The translations under genes and the position numbers were made by a program. Below, one piece after another: positions 1 through 8,058 of a DNA stretch of 64,000 nucleotides. A model generated the notes under the pieces. It saw nothing but the letters and a program-made list of their open reading frames with translations, was not told the origin of the DNA and searched no databases. This DNA is from FEN-1219 sp963713355 (GTDB lineage: Bacteria; Pseudomonadota; Gammaproteobacteria; Steroidobacterales; Rariloculaceae): the NCBI GenBank assembly GCA_963713355.1, contig CAVQLK010000008.1, positions 450,051 to 514,050 on the forward strand, given 5' to 3'. Numbering within the stretch: the first letter of the stretch is position 1; every line of letters begins with the position of its first letter.

Positions 1-114
1 GTGCCGCTTGGCTGGCCGCGGCTAAAAATGCGGCGCAAGGCGTGGGGAAGGGGAACGAAACCCCGCGTCATCCGTGTTGGTAGTAGGCCCGTTGGGGCAC
101 TGGATAGTCACCGC

Positions 115-684
115 ATGGGAAAACCAACCGTCGACCATGGCGGTGAGTCGGAGCAGGAGCGGTTTGCGGCGCTGATTCGACAACACTATCGAGCGCTTTA
201 TAAGGCGGCATATCGCCTGACGCGGTCCGCTGTCGATGCCGAAGACCTCGTGCAAGAAGTGTGTCTGCGGGCGTACCCGCGTCTGACGGAGGTCGAACGG
301 TTGGAGCAGCCGCGTGGCTGGCTGATGCGAGTTCTGTATCGGTTGTTCATCGATCTGCGCCGGCGCTACGAGCGAACGAATGTGCGCGCGATCGACGAGA
401 ATGAGGAGTTCATGAGCGATGGGCCGAGTCCAGCCGAAGAGGCAGACCGCGCGCTCGACCGATTGCGAATCGAGGATGCGTGGCGCCACTTGAATCATGA
501 ACAGCGCCTACTGCTGGCGCTTCACGACGTCGAGGGCTATTCGTTGGCCGAGATCCACGCATTGACAGGCATTAAGGACGGAACGATCAAGTCGCGGCTG
601 CATCGGGCTCGAGTGCGGCTCGGCCGGCTCCTGCAGCGCGACCGGGTTGTGATGTCCGCGGTCGCGGACGAGCGGGGTTCTTGA
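115..684 (+). CDS. ECF-family RNA polymerase sigma factor
   Basis: An extracytoplasmic-function sigma factor of about 189 residues that should direct RNA polymerase to a stress or envelope regulon. Region 2 is visible in the first half (FAALIRQHYRALYKAAYRL, then DAEDLVQEVCLRAY), and region 4 near the C-terminus carries the helix-turn-helix (YSLAEIHALTGIKDGTIKSR). The frame stays open to the left edge, but the ATG at 115 starts the recognisable sigma fold, so I chose it over the upstream GTG. The stop is separated by one base from the next start, so the two genes are translationally coupled, as usual for a sigma and its anti-sigma factor. The exact ECF group is not resolved. Confidence 0.9.
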   Translation: MGKPTVDHGGESEQERFAALIRQHYRALYKAAYRLTRSAVDAEDLVQEVCLRAYPRLTEVERLEQPRGWLMRVLYRLFIDLRRRYERTNVRAIDENEEFMSDGPSPAEEADRALDRLRIEDAWRHLNHEQRLLLALHDVEGYSLAEIHALTGIKDGTIKSRLHRARVRLGRLLQRDRVVMSAVADERGS

Positions 685-685
685 G

Positions 686-1315
686 ATGCGATGCGAAGAC
701 GCGATAGACATCATCCGCGCTGCGGGCTCGGGGCCGCGAGGCGATCTTCGCGCGGCGCTGGACCATGCTGCGGCTTGCGACGACTGCCAATCCGCGCAGC
801 GCGCGCTCGATGCGATGCGCAAGCTGGCCGATGCGTCGGTGCCGTCCGTCGATGAAGGCGCGATCGAACGCGCGATCGATCGGGCGTTGGCGAGCCGTGC
901 GCCGGGTTGGCGGCGTGGATTCTGGAGTGGCTTGGCCAGCGGCGCGGCCGCGGCCGCGGCGGTCGCTGCATTGACAGTCGGCATTTGGTCATTGAGAAGC
1001 GGCGAGAGCTCCGTCGCGGTGCCCGAGGTTCGCTTGGCGTTGAACCGACCGAGCGAGGTTACGGTGACGCTCGACTCGCCCGAGCCGCTCGTGAATGCCG
1101 AAGTTCGCGTCGAGCTGCGTGGCGCCGTCGCGCTCGATGGCTACGCGGGCCAGCGTGAGCTCAGATGGTCGACGGACCTCGATCGCGGCATCAACCAGTT
1201 GACGTTGCCGGTCGTCGCGATCGATGCGACCGGCGGTCAGGTGCTCGTCGAGGTGACGCACGGCGACAAACGTCGAACTTTCGTGCTCGATGTTCGGACG
1301 GCGGCTGCCGGCTGA
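686..1315 (+). CDS. Membrane anti-sigma factor with zinc-type HxxxCxxC motif
   Basis: A 209-residue protein immediately downstream of the ECF sigma gene. The N-terminal cytoplasmic part has H27, C31 and C34 in the spacing of zinc-containing anti-sigma domains. One membrane segment follows at about residues 80-102 (Ala-rich, ending GIWSL), and then an extracytoplasmic domain of roughly 100 residues rich in beta-strand-like sequence. By family knowledge it would hold the sigma factor at the membrane until an envelope signal releases it. The gene order and one-base spacing support the assignment; the C-terminal sensor domain matches no family I recognise. Confidence 0.85.
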   Translation: MRCEDAIDIIRAAGSGPRGDLRAALDHAAACDDCQSAQRALDAMRKLADASVPSVDEGAIERAIDRALASRAPGWRRGFWSGLASGAAAAAAVAALTVGIWSLRSGESSVAVPEVRLALNRPSEVTVTLDSPEPLVNAEVRVELRGAVALDGYAGQRELRWSTDLDRGINQLTLPVVAIDATGGQVLVEVTHGDKRRTFVLDVRTAAAG

Positions 1316-1369
1316 GTGGAATGGAACGAAGCAGCTGCTCGAACGTGTAGTACGGGGCCGGGAGGCAAC

Positions 1370-2038
1370 ATGCGGAACGACGAACCAACAATAATCACAC
1401 GCGCAGTTTGGGCAGCCCTCGCGACGGTAGCGACAGTTGCTGTAGATGCACAGGAAGCGAGCGAAGCCAGCCTCGAAGTCACGATCCGCCTGCTGCCGGA
1501 GAACGCCGTCGGCCCCGAGGAGATCACGCGGCGCATCGAGTTGCCGCCCGCAGCGGCGATACAGACGCCGCCGCGGGCAGAGGCCGCCGATGAGGCGCCG
1601 CCCGAGAGCGAGAGAGGTCGCGGCGACGAGATCTCCAGAGAAGGGCGCGAGCGCGGCCGCGAGTTCGGCCAAGAGACCGCGGAGCAAGCGCGCGAGAACC
1701 GCGAGAACGCGGGCCGGCCCGACGATGCTGGTCCGCCCGACGATGCGGGTCGGCCCGACGATGCGGGTCGGCCCGACGATGCGGGTCGGCCCGACGATGC
1801 GGGTCGGCCCGACGATGCGGGTCGGCCCGACGATGCGGGTCGGCCCGACGATGCCGGTCGGCCCGACGATACCGGTCGGCCCGACGATACCGGTCGGCCC
1901 GACGATACCGGTCGGCCCGACGATGCCGGTCGGCCTGACGATGCCGGTCGGCCCGACGATGCCGGTCGGCCCGACGATGCCAGGCCGCCGGAAGAGCCGC
2001 CGCGCGGGCCGCCCACGCCGCCACCGGGCCGTCCGTAA
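1370..2038 (+). CDS. Secreted repeat protein with RPDDAG hexapeptide repeats
   Basis: A 222-residue predicted secreted protein. The ATG at 1370 follows a GGAGG at 1361-1365 and gives a signal-peptide-like N-terminus ending in VAVDAQ; an in-frame ATG at 1316 lacks such a site. Residues about 55-110 are charged (SERGRGDEISREGRERGRE). The middle is 15 consecutive six-residue units, mostly RPDDAG with three RPDDTG and one PPDDAG, followed by a short Pro-rich end. It is probably unstructured and acidic/proline-rich, exposed in the periplasm or outside. It lies 54 bases behind the anti-sigma gene, so it may belong to the same operon and be a target or partner. No function is assigned. Confidence 0.6.
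   Translation: MRNDEPTIITRAVWAALATVATVAVDAQEASEASLEVTIRLLPENAVGPEEITRRIELPPAAAIQTPPRAEAADEAPPESERGRGDEISREGRERGREFGQETAEQARENRENAGRPDDAGPPDDAGRPDDAGRPDDAGRPDDAGRPDDAGRPDDAGRPDDAGRPDDTGRPDDTGRPDDTGRPDDAGRPDDAGRPDDAGRPDDARPPEEPPRGPPTPPPGRP
1712..1981 (+). repeat. Tandem repeat, 15 copies of an 18-bp unit
   Basis: Fifteen head-to-tail 18-bp units (GGTCGGCCCGACGATGCG and close variants) keep the reading frame of the host gene. Variants are clustered: early units carry GCG, three adjacent units carry ACC (Thr), and later units carry GCC, which indicates stepwise duplication of neighbouring blocks. The length is expected to vary among strains. Confidence 0.95.
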
Positions 2039-2113
2039 CGTCTAGCTCGCTCTCAAACCGATCCGGTAGTGCCTAGTACACTACTGGGGTCGTTCCTCTT
2101 TTGCTGGTTAGCA

Positions 2114-3370
2114 ATGTCCCGGGCTCTGGTCTTGGCAATCGCGTGCATGGTCATGGCATTGGCGCGCGCGGCCCCCAGCTCCGACGCGAGCGAGCTGTTT
2201 GCCGACGGCGAGCGGGCGTTCGCGGCCGGCGAGCACGCCGAAGCGTTGCGGTTGTTCACGGCCGCGCGTGAAGCCGGCTCGACGGGCCCGAGCAGCTACT
2301 ACAACATCGGTGTCTGCCAATACCGGCTGCGCGACTACGACGGAGCCGAAGCTACGTTCGCAAGATTGGCCGCCGAGTTTCCGGCGTTGCGCGAGCTCGC
2401 GGAATACAACCGTGGCCTCGCGCTGCGAGCGGACGGCAACATCGCCGACGCGCGCGTCGCTTTCGAGCGCGCGCGCTTCAGCACCGACGACAAGATCGTG
2501 GCGCTCGCGAACGCGCAGCTCGCCGAGGTTGGCAGGCAGCAGATCGTCGACGAGCCGAGATGGACCGGCTATTTTGCGGGCGGCTTCGGCTACGACGACA
2601 ACGTAGCGCTTCTGAACGAGCTCGTGCTTCCGAGCAGCGAAGCATCGAGCCCGCTCGCGGAAGTGCTCGGCGTCCTGACGCGCGATTTCGGCGCGAAGCC
2701 GCTGCGCTTCGATGCGAGCGCCTACGCCGTCCACTATCCCGAGGTCGGCGATTTCGATCAGACCGCGGTTCGGTTGGCGCTCGAGGCCGAACAGCGGATC
2801 GGGCAGTGGACGCTGTTGGTCGGCCCGACGCTGGGACGCAGCACGCTCAACGGCGAAGGCTTCGAGGAGCTCGTAGGCGCCGACTTAAGGGTGCGCCGTG
2901 CCCTCGGAACGGGTCTTATTTTCGAAGCGCGGGCGCTCTACGACGATACGAACGCCGCAGATCCGAGCTTCGCCTATCTCGACGGCTCACGCCGCCTCGT
3001 GCGGTTATCGATGCAGCATACGGGCGCGGCTCGCGTTCGCGCCGGTTACGATGTCGAGCGTAATGACCGCGCGGATCCCGGCGTATCGCCGTCTCGAAAG
3101 CGTGTGTCGATCGTCTATCAACGGCGATTGTCGGAAAATTGGGCCGCGGACGCGGCGTTCGCGCACCGCACGAGCCGCTATGGTGCCGCAAACGTGCCGC
3201 GCGACGAGCGGTTGCTGGAGCTGTCGCTCTCGGCGCGGCGCGAGCTGCGCGGTAACTGGACACTCGGTGTCGAGTACCAATGGTTCGACAACGATTCGAC
3301 GGCCGATGAATTCGCCTACGATGGCCAGCGAGTCGCGCTTGGCTTGAGCAGAAGCTTCTACGGCATTTGA
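2114..3370 (+). CDS. TPR-beta-barrel outer membrane protein (Slam-like architecture)
   Basis: A 418-residue exported protein. The start at 2114 gives a clean signal peptide (MSRALVLAIACMVMALARA). Residues about 20-140 hold tetratricopeptide-type helices (AERAFAAGEHAEALRLF-like, YYNIGVCQYRLRDYDGAE, YNRGLALRADGNIADA). From about residue 155 the sequence alternates as an outer-membrane barrel (GYFAGGFGYDDNVALL onward) with many Tyr/Arg strands to the end. N-terminal TPR plus a C-terminal barrel of about 260 residues resembles DUF560 surface lipoprotein assembly modifiers, but also several polysaccharide-export barrels. I see no partner lipoprotein next to it, so the function stays open. Confidence 0.65.
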   Translation: MSRALVLAIACMVMALARAAPSSDASELFADGERAFAAGEHAEALRLFTAAREAGSTGPSSYYNIGVCQYRLRDYDGAEATFARLAAEFPALRELAEYNRGLALRADGNIADARVAFERARFSTDDKIVALANAQLAEVGRQQIVDEPRWTGYFAGGFGYDDNVALLNELVLPSSEASSPLAEVLGVLTRDFGAKPLRFDASAYAVHYPEVGDFDQTAVRLALEAEQRIGQWTLLVGPTLGRSTLNGEGFEELVGADLRVRRALGTGLIFEARALYDDTNAADPSFAYLDGSRRLVRLSMQHTGAARVRAGYDVERNDRADPGVSPSRKRVSIVYQRRLSENWAADAAFAHRTSRYGAANVPRDERLLELSLSARRELRGNWTLGVEYQWFDNDSTADEFAYDGQRVALGLSRSFYGI

Positions 3371-3426
3371 CGCTGTCGGGCCGCGCTCCTTACAGTGATT
3401 TGGCGCTGGCTACTGGAGCGAGAACG

Positions 3427-4047
3427 ATGATTCGCGTGCACGCCACGAAGGCTTCGATCAACGGCTACAAGGTGCGGCTGCTGCTCGCGATGCTGCGCGA
3501 GCCCTACGAGCTCGTCGAGCTAGACATGTACGCCGGCGAGCACAAGCGCGAGCCTTTTCTCACGTTGAACCCGTTCGGGCAGATGCCTGCGCTGACGGAC
3601 GGCGCGTTCACGATCGCTGATTCCCACGCCTGCTTGGTCTATCTGGCGCGCAAATACGACCCGGACGGCGTCTGGCTGCCGAGCGACGCCGAAGGCGAGG
3701 CCAAGGTCGCCGAGTGGCTGTCGAAGTCGGCGAACGAGGTGCACCAAGGCCCGTGGATGAAACGCGCGAAGATCCGCCGGCCCGACGCCATCAAAGTCTC
3801 GAACGAGGAAATAGACGCGCGCTGCGACCACATCTTGAAGCTGATGGACGCCTGGCTCGCGCAACGCGAGTGGCTCGCACTCGGCCGGGCGACTATCGCG
3901 GATGTCTCGTGCTTCGGTCCAATCTCGATGCTGAAGGTGTCGGGCTACGACACCGACCGATGGCCGAACGTGACGCGCTGGCTCGAGCGCGTGAAAGCGC
4001 TGCCCGGCGCGCACGACATCGACGGCAACGCCTTCGCGCCGAGCTAG
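3427..4047 (+). CDS. Glutathione S-transferase family protein
   Basis: A 206-residue cytosolic glutathione S-transferase. The N-terminal thioredoxin-like domain runs to about residue 80 (YKVRLLLAMLREPYELVELD, then NPFGQMPALTDG with the cis-Pro and the glutathione-binding ADSHA segment). The helical C-terminal domain ends with WLERVKALPG. The start at 3427 matches the family's N-terminus; the frame is open upstream but that stretch is not GST-like. The stop overlaps the stop of the convergent barrel gene by four bases. Substrate class cannot be read from the sequence. Confidence 0.85.
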   Translation: MIRVHATKASINGYKVRLLLAMLREPYELVELDMYAGEHKREPFLTLNPFGQMPALTDGAFTIADSHACLVYLARKYDPDGVWLPSDAEGEAKVAEWLSKSANEVHQGPWMKRAKIRRPDAIKVSNEEIDARCDHILKLMDAWLAQREWLALGRATIADVSCFGPISMLKVSGYDTDRWPNVTRWLERVKALPGAHDIDGNAFAPS

Positions 4048-5699
4048 AACGAGCCTTTGGTCTCGATGACGAATTGCACGCTGTCGATGTCCGAAGGGCC
4101 GTTCAACGGAAACGCGAGGTCGATGTGCACGACGTTGCGACCGCTCGCGCGCGGCGAGCTCAGGCGCAAGCCCGCGCCGACGTCATAGAGCGTGCCCAAC
4201 GGTTCCGTCGCGCGCGGATCGCGGCCGCCGACTTTACCGATGTCTCCGAAGACGGCCCAGCCGACACGAAATAGCCGCCACGGGTAAAGCTCCGTGAAGA
4301 AGCGTTGCTCGACGTTCAGAGCGACACGGCTCTCGCCGGCTTGATAACGGATGGGGTAGCCGCGCAAGCCGTTATCGCCGCCGAGTAGCACCTGGTTCTC
4401 GGGATCGAGATCGTCGGTGGCGAGCGCTTCGAGGCTGACGGAGAACAGGTGCTTGCCGAGATTGCGGCGATAGTAATCGCCCGTGAGGAAGACCTGGGAA
4501 TTGCGGTAGCCCAAGTCCTCGCGGCGCGTCGAGGCGCCCGTCCGCAGGAGCAGGAGGCGGCCGGGACCGCCAGGCTCCCAGCCTTTTTCGGCCGTGAGCT
4601 CGAACAGCGTCGCATCACGGTCCGAGTCGAAACGGCGTTTCGCGAAGCCGAGGCTGACAAACACCTGAGTTCCCAGCGAGATGTCCTCGGTGCGGCCCAT
4701 GTCGTTGAGCTCGCTCATCTCGCGAAAATCGTCCTCGATCCACTGCCAGCCGAGCCAGGGATACACGAGCTTACGGTCGGGCGGCAGCAGCAGCGGCTGC
4801 GGGACGTCGGCTGTCGTGCGGAACGTGTCCTCCTCCGAGGCGAAGCCGGCCAACCAACGCTGCGTGTGCCCATCGGTCAGGCCGCGGGACCAACCGCCCT
4901 GCACGCCGACCGCCTCGAGGTCGTGGCCGAACTCGTCGACCTCCTCGCCGAGGTCGTACATCGTGTCGACGCGCTCCTGGTCGTGAATCGAGCCGCCGAC
5001 CGACCAGCGCGTGTCGAGCGAGAAGAACGGCCGGTCGACGCGCAGCTCTCGCCGATGGCCGTCGCTCGCGTTCGCGAACATGGCCGTGAGCTGCACGCGG
5101 CTGCCGAACACGTTGCCGTCGGAGTAACCGAGGAGCGCCTGGTCGCGGTCGATCTCGCTCTCGTAGCCGATCTCGAATGTTTTGCCGGTGCCGAACAGAT
5201 TGCTGTCCGACAAGCCGATGCCCCATTCGGTTTGGCCGCCGCTGCGGCTCAGGCTCAAATCGAGCGCAAGCGACCACGAGTCCCGCACGTGCACGTTGAC
5301 GTCGACGCTGTTCGTGGCGGCGTCGTAGCTGCCCGGCTCGACGGTGGCCTCGGAGATGAAGCCGCGGCCGCGCAGCGCGCGTGCGGACTCGTCGAGCAAG
5401 CGCGCGACGAATCGCTCGCCCTCGGAGAACAGCAGGATGTCCCCGACGACGGTCTCGCGAGTCAGCACGTGGACGCGGTTGGCCCAGCGATAAAGCGCCT
5501 TGTCTTCGGCGGGATTGTTCGGATCGAAGACGTTGTCGACGGTGACATGGATCGCGCGAATCGTCGCGCCTGCTTGCTCGAGCTGAGCGCGCGTCGGGCC
5601 GGCGCTTGGGCTTGGATTTGGCTCTTGCGCAGCGAGTTGCGCCGCGCCGAACAAGGCACCGATGGTCCCGCAACGCAGTAGCAGCGAAATAAAAGGCAT
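4044..5699 (-). CDS. BamA/TamA-type outer membrane surface antigen
   Basis: A 551-residue Omp85-superfamily protein. A signal peptide (MPFISLLLRCGTIGALFGAAQLAAQ) starts at 5699. Next comes a POTRA-like segment (IRAIHVTVDNVFDP, then GERFVARLLDESARALRGRG), and from about residue 170 a D15-type barrel (NLFGTGKTFEIGYES, NVFGSRVQLTAMF, GGDNGLRGYPIRY, RFFTELYP). The final residue is Phe, as for proteins inserted by the Bam complex. With only one or two POTRA units it is shorter than BamA (about 800 residues), and it does not sit in the bamA neighbourhood, so it is an accessory Omp85 protein rather than BamA itself. Confidence 0.8.
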   Translation of the reverse strand: MPFISLLLRCGTIGALFGAAQLAAQEPNPSPSAGPTRAQLEQAGATIRAIHVTVDNVFDPNNPAEDKALYRWANRVHVLTRETVVGDILLFSEGERFVARLLDESARALRGRGFISEATVEPGSYDAATNSVDVNVHVRDSWSLALDLSLSRSGGQTEWGIGLSDSNLFGTGKTFEIGYESEIDRDQALLGYSDGNVFGSRVQLTAMFANASDGHRRELRVDRPFFSLDTRWSVGGSIHDQERVDTMYDLGEEVDEFGHDLEAVGVQGGWSRGLTDGHTQRWLAGFASEEDTFRTTADVPQPLLLPPDRKLVYPWLGWQWIEDDFREMSELNDMGRTEDISLGTQVFVSLGFAKRRFDSDRDATLFELTAEKGWEPGGPGRLLLLRTGASTRREDLGYRNSQVFLTGDYYRRNLGKHLFSVSLEALATDDLDPENQVLLGGDNGLRGYPIRYQAGESRVALNVEQRFFTELYPWRLFRVGWAVFGDIGKVGGRDPRATEPLGTLYDVGAGLRLSSPRASGRNVVHIDLAFPLNGPSDIDSVQFVIETKGSF

Positions 5700-5750
5700 C
5701 GCGCGCCAGCGTAGCGTGCCGGGCGCGAATTTAGTGTGCCGCGCCACCCG

Positions 5751-6338
5751 TTACGCCGTCTTTCGGCCGATGAGTTGCGTCAGCGCAACCGAGCGGCCAT
5801 CAGGGTCGACGGCGGGACCCTCGTACGCGTGCACGACGGCAAGGCCCTGCGCCGAGCGGCGCAGAGCGCCGGGCGGCAGCCGATAATCCGCGCTCCTCGG
5901 GCCCGCGACGGGCGCGCCGGTTGCGAAGTGCTGCTCGCAGAGGATCACGCCATCTCTAGCCAGCCGCGCAACGAGATGCGGCATCAACGTGCGGTGGACG
6001 TAGCGCACCCAGACGATCAGGTCGAAGCCGCCGGCCGGCAGCGCCTGCTCGGGATCCGCGTCGAGGTCCGCGCATAGCCATTCGACTGTCAGCCCGCGCT
6101 CCGCGGCGGATGTCTCGGCGCGGTCGAGCGCTACGCGCGAGATGTCGAGCGCGGTGACGGCATAACCGTTGGCCGCGAGGTAGAGCGCATTGCGCCCGGC
6201 GCCGCACGCGACGTCGAGCGCACGGCCGCGCGGCAAGCGCGGTAACCACTCCGCGAGCAATGCCGTCGGATGGGTGCGGTTCTCGTACGCCCCGTCACGA
6301 TAACGGGCATCCCACTTGTCGCGTTCGGCGGCGCTCAC
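5751..6338 (-). CDS. Class I SAM-dependent methyltransferase
   Basis: A 195-residue cytosolic methyltransferase of the TehB-like small-molecule type. The SAM-binding motif I is LDVACGAGRNALYLA at residues 41-55, followed by VTALDISRVALDRAE (motif with the acidic residue that holds the ribose) and CADLDADP. The C-terminal half (FDLIVWVRYVHRTLMPHL) fits motif IV and post-I. It starts with GTG at 6338, three bases after the stop of the upstream oxidoreductase gene, so it is co-transcribed. The substrate is unknown; TehB-like enzymes methylate oxyanions or thiols. Confidence 0.85.
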   Translation of the reverse strand: MSAAERDKWDARYRDGAYENRTHPTALLAEWLPRLPRGRALDVACGAGRNALYLAANGYAVTALDISRVALDRAETSAAERGLTVEWLCADLDADPEQALPAGGFDLIVWVRYVHRTLMPHLVARLARDGVILCEQHFATGAPVAGPRSADYRLPPGALRRSAQGLAVVHAYEGPAVDPDGRSVALTQLIGRKTA

Positions 6339-6341
6339 GCG

Positions 6342-7436
6342 TCAGAGGCGTATGACGACCTTGCCGAAGAAGTCCCCGCTGTCCATGGCCGCGAACGCGG
6401 CCGGCGCCTCCTCGAGCTCGAACACCTTGTCGACGACGGGCTTGATCTTGTGCTGCGTCAGAAACGCATTGAGCGCCTCGAAATCGGCCCGCGAGCCGAC
6501 GTAGATGCCGCTCGCGGTCGCGTTCAATCCCATCAGCGTGCCGACGGGGACATCGCTCGCGAAGCCGGACAAACCGCCGATGATCGCGATGTGGCCGCCG
6601 AAGCCGAGCGCCTGCAAAGCGCGCGGTAACGTGTCCTGGCCGCCGACTTCGAGCACCTGGTCGACGCCGGCGCCGCCCGTCAAGGCGCGGACTTCGTTCT
6701 GCCATTCCGGGTTGCTGCGGTAGTTCACGGTGCCGAACGCGCCGAGCTCGCGCGCTCGAGCGAGCTTCGCGTCGCTCGAGCTCGTGATGATCGGTTTAGC
6801 GCCGGCCGCGGCCGCGAGCTGCAAGCCGAACACCGAGACGCCGCCCGTGCCCTCGAGCAGCACGAAATCGCCGGCTTGCAACCCCCCGCGCTTGAACAAG
6901 CCGACCCACGCTGTGACGCCCGCGCACGGCAGTGTCGCGGCTTCCTCGAACGACAAGTGAGCGGGGATCGAGACGAGACCTTCGGCGTCCGTGACGACGA
7001 GCTCGGACAGCATTCCGCCGGAGTTGCCGCCGCGCGCCGTCGCTAGCGACGCCGCCGTCGGCGCGCCGTCGAGCCAATCCTCGAAGAAGATGCCCGCGAC
7101 GCGGTCGCCAACTTTGAAACGTGTGACGTCGGCGCCGACGGCGACGATCTCGCCCGCGCCGTCCGACAGCGGCACGCTGTTCGGCTGCGTGCCCCCGCGC
7201 CCGTAGCGCCCTTCCGCCATCATCAAGTCGCGGCGGTTCAGCGACACGGCGCGCACGCGCACCGCGACCTCGTTCGCCGCCGGCGCGCGCGCTTCGACCT
7301 CGCGCAGCGCGAGCTCGACCGCGTCGCCGCTCGGCGCGAATTGCCATTGGCGAATCGCCTCTGCGGACAACGCGCTCTGCGAGAGCAGCGCGAGTGCTGC
7401 GGCGGTTGGCGTCCAGCGAGATAAGCGGAACTGCAT
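6342..7436 (-). CDS. Zinc-independent MDR quinone/alcohol oxidoreductase with signal peptide
   Basis: A 364-residue medium-chain dehydrogenase/reductase of the quinone-oxidoreductase type. The GroES-like domain (VSLNRRDLMMAEGRYG, SDGAGEIVAVG, KVGDRV) is followed by the Rossmann domain (VLLEGTGGVSVFGLQLAAAAG) and the conserved GKVVIRL C-terminus. The structural-zinc Cys cluster is absent. The N-terminus (SRWTPTAAALALLSQSALSA) is a predicted Sec signal peptide; the start is supported by AGGGGGAG eight bases upstream. An exported NAD(P)-type MDR is unusual, and I see no cleaner internal start. It is followed directly by the methyltransferase gene. Confidence 0.85.
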   Translation of the reverse strand: MQFRLSRWTPTAAALALLSQSALSAEAIRQWQFAPSGDAVELALREVEARAPAANEVAVRVRAVSLNRRDLMMAEGRYGRGGTQPNSVPLSDGAGEIVAVGADVTRFKVGDRVAGIFFEDWLDGAPTAASLATARGGNSGGMLSELVVTDAEGLVSIPAHLSFEEAATLPCAGVTAWVGLFKRGGLQAGDFVLLEGTGGVSVFGLQLAAAAGAKPIITSSSDAKLARARELGAFGTVNYRSNPEWQNEVRALTGGAGVDQVLEVGGQDTLPRALQALGFGGHIAIIGGLSGFASDVPVGTLMGLNATASGIYVGSRADFEALNAFLTQHKIKPVVDKVFELEEAPAAFAAMDSGDFFGKVVIRL

Positions 7437-7452
7437 ATCGACTCCCCCTGTA

Positions 7453-7494
7453 AGGGGACAGATCTATTTTCTCACGAAAGTAGATCTGTCCCCT
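7453..7494. repeat. REP-like perfect inverted repeat between genes
   Basis: Two 14-bp arms (AGGGGACAGATCTA at 7453-7466 and its exact complement at 7481-7494) flank a 14-base loop that itself pairs further (TTTC with GAAA). The CTGTCCCC core resembles termini and REP hairpins linked to IS200-like REP transposases. There is no T-run on either side, so it is not a standard terminator. It lies between the VanY-type gene and the oxidoreductase gene of the minus strand and would form a hairpin in their common transcript. Confidence 0.75.
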
Positions 7495-7502
7495 CTTGCT
7501 CT

Positions 7503-8045
7503 TCAGCCCCGCGAGTCTTTGCGCCGGCGGTCCTGCGTGTCGACTTGCGACCAATGCCACGGCTCGTACTCGAAACCGAAGCGGTTGCCGTGCCCGTACG
7601 GCATGTGGAACCCGAACGCTTCGGCGTTCGCTTGCAGCCACTGAAACGCCGGCGAGCCGTCGAACTCCGCCGTCAACGGCCGCGTTCCCGGCGTTGCGAT
7701 ATCGACGGCGCGGCCCGTGTGGTGCTCGCTGTATCCCGGTGCGGCATTGACGGCGAGGATCGCGTCGATCGACTGCCCCGCCGCGAGCTTGCGCCGAATG
7801 ATGTCGGCTTGATGGCGGATGCTGCGAAAGCCCGACACGAGCAGCAGCTGCACGCCTGCGCCGGCTGCGCTTCGTTTCAGCTCGCGCCACGCGGCGGCCG
7901 TCTCGGGCGCGAGACGCTGCATCGTGCCGACGAGGTTCGGCTCGACCTCCTCGAGGGCGACGGCCTCCCTGAACTTGGGGCGGCGCGGATTGCGGCCGTA
8001 GTCGCGCGGTATTCGGAGGTCCGCGAACGGGTCGGGGCTCGTCAT
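7503..8045 (-). CDS. VanY/DdcB-type D-alanyl-D-alanine carboxypeptidase
   Basis: A 180-residue zinc peptidase of the VanY family that trims peptidoglycan stem peptides. The zinc motif SxHxxGxAxD is present (SEHHTGRAVD, residues 106-115), and the third ligand lies in EPWHW (E161, H164). SGFRSIRHQADII at 71-83 is the conserved substrate-binding segment. The start at 8045 removes an upstream Arg-rich stretch; no signal peptide is visible, so either it works in the cytoplasm on recycled muropeptides or is exported by another route. It follows the HTH gene by 13 bases on the same strand. Confidence 0.85.
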   Translation of the reverse strand: MTSPDPFADLRIPRDYGRNPRRPKFREAVALEEVEPNLVGTMQRLAPETAAAWRELKRSAAGAGVQLLLVSGFRSIRHQADIIRRKLAAGQSIDAILAVNAAPGYSEHHTGRAVDIATPGTRPLTAEFDGSPAFQWLQANAEAFGFHMPYGHGNRFGFEYEPWHWSQVDTQDRRRKDSRG

Positions 8046-8058
8046 GCGTTCGAGTGTA

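Noticed and set aside
1712..1981. Regular short repeats that could be mistaken for a CRISPR array
   Set aside because: The units are contiguous 18-bp copies with no spacers and keep a reading frame; it is a coding tandem repeat.
1524..2024. Long antisense open frame across the 18-bp repeats
   Set aside because: It is a by-product of GC-rich periodic DNA; the sense frame has a signal peptide and ribosome-binding site.
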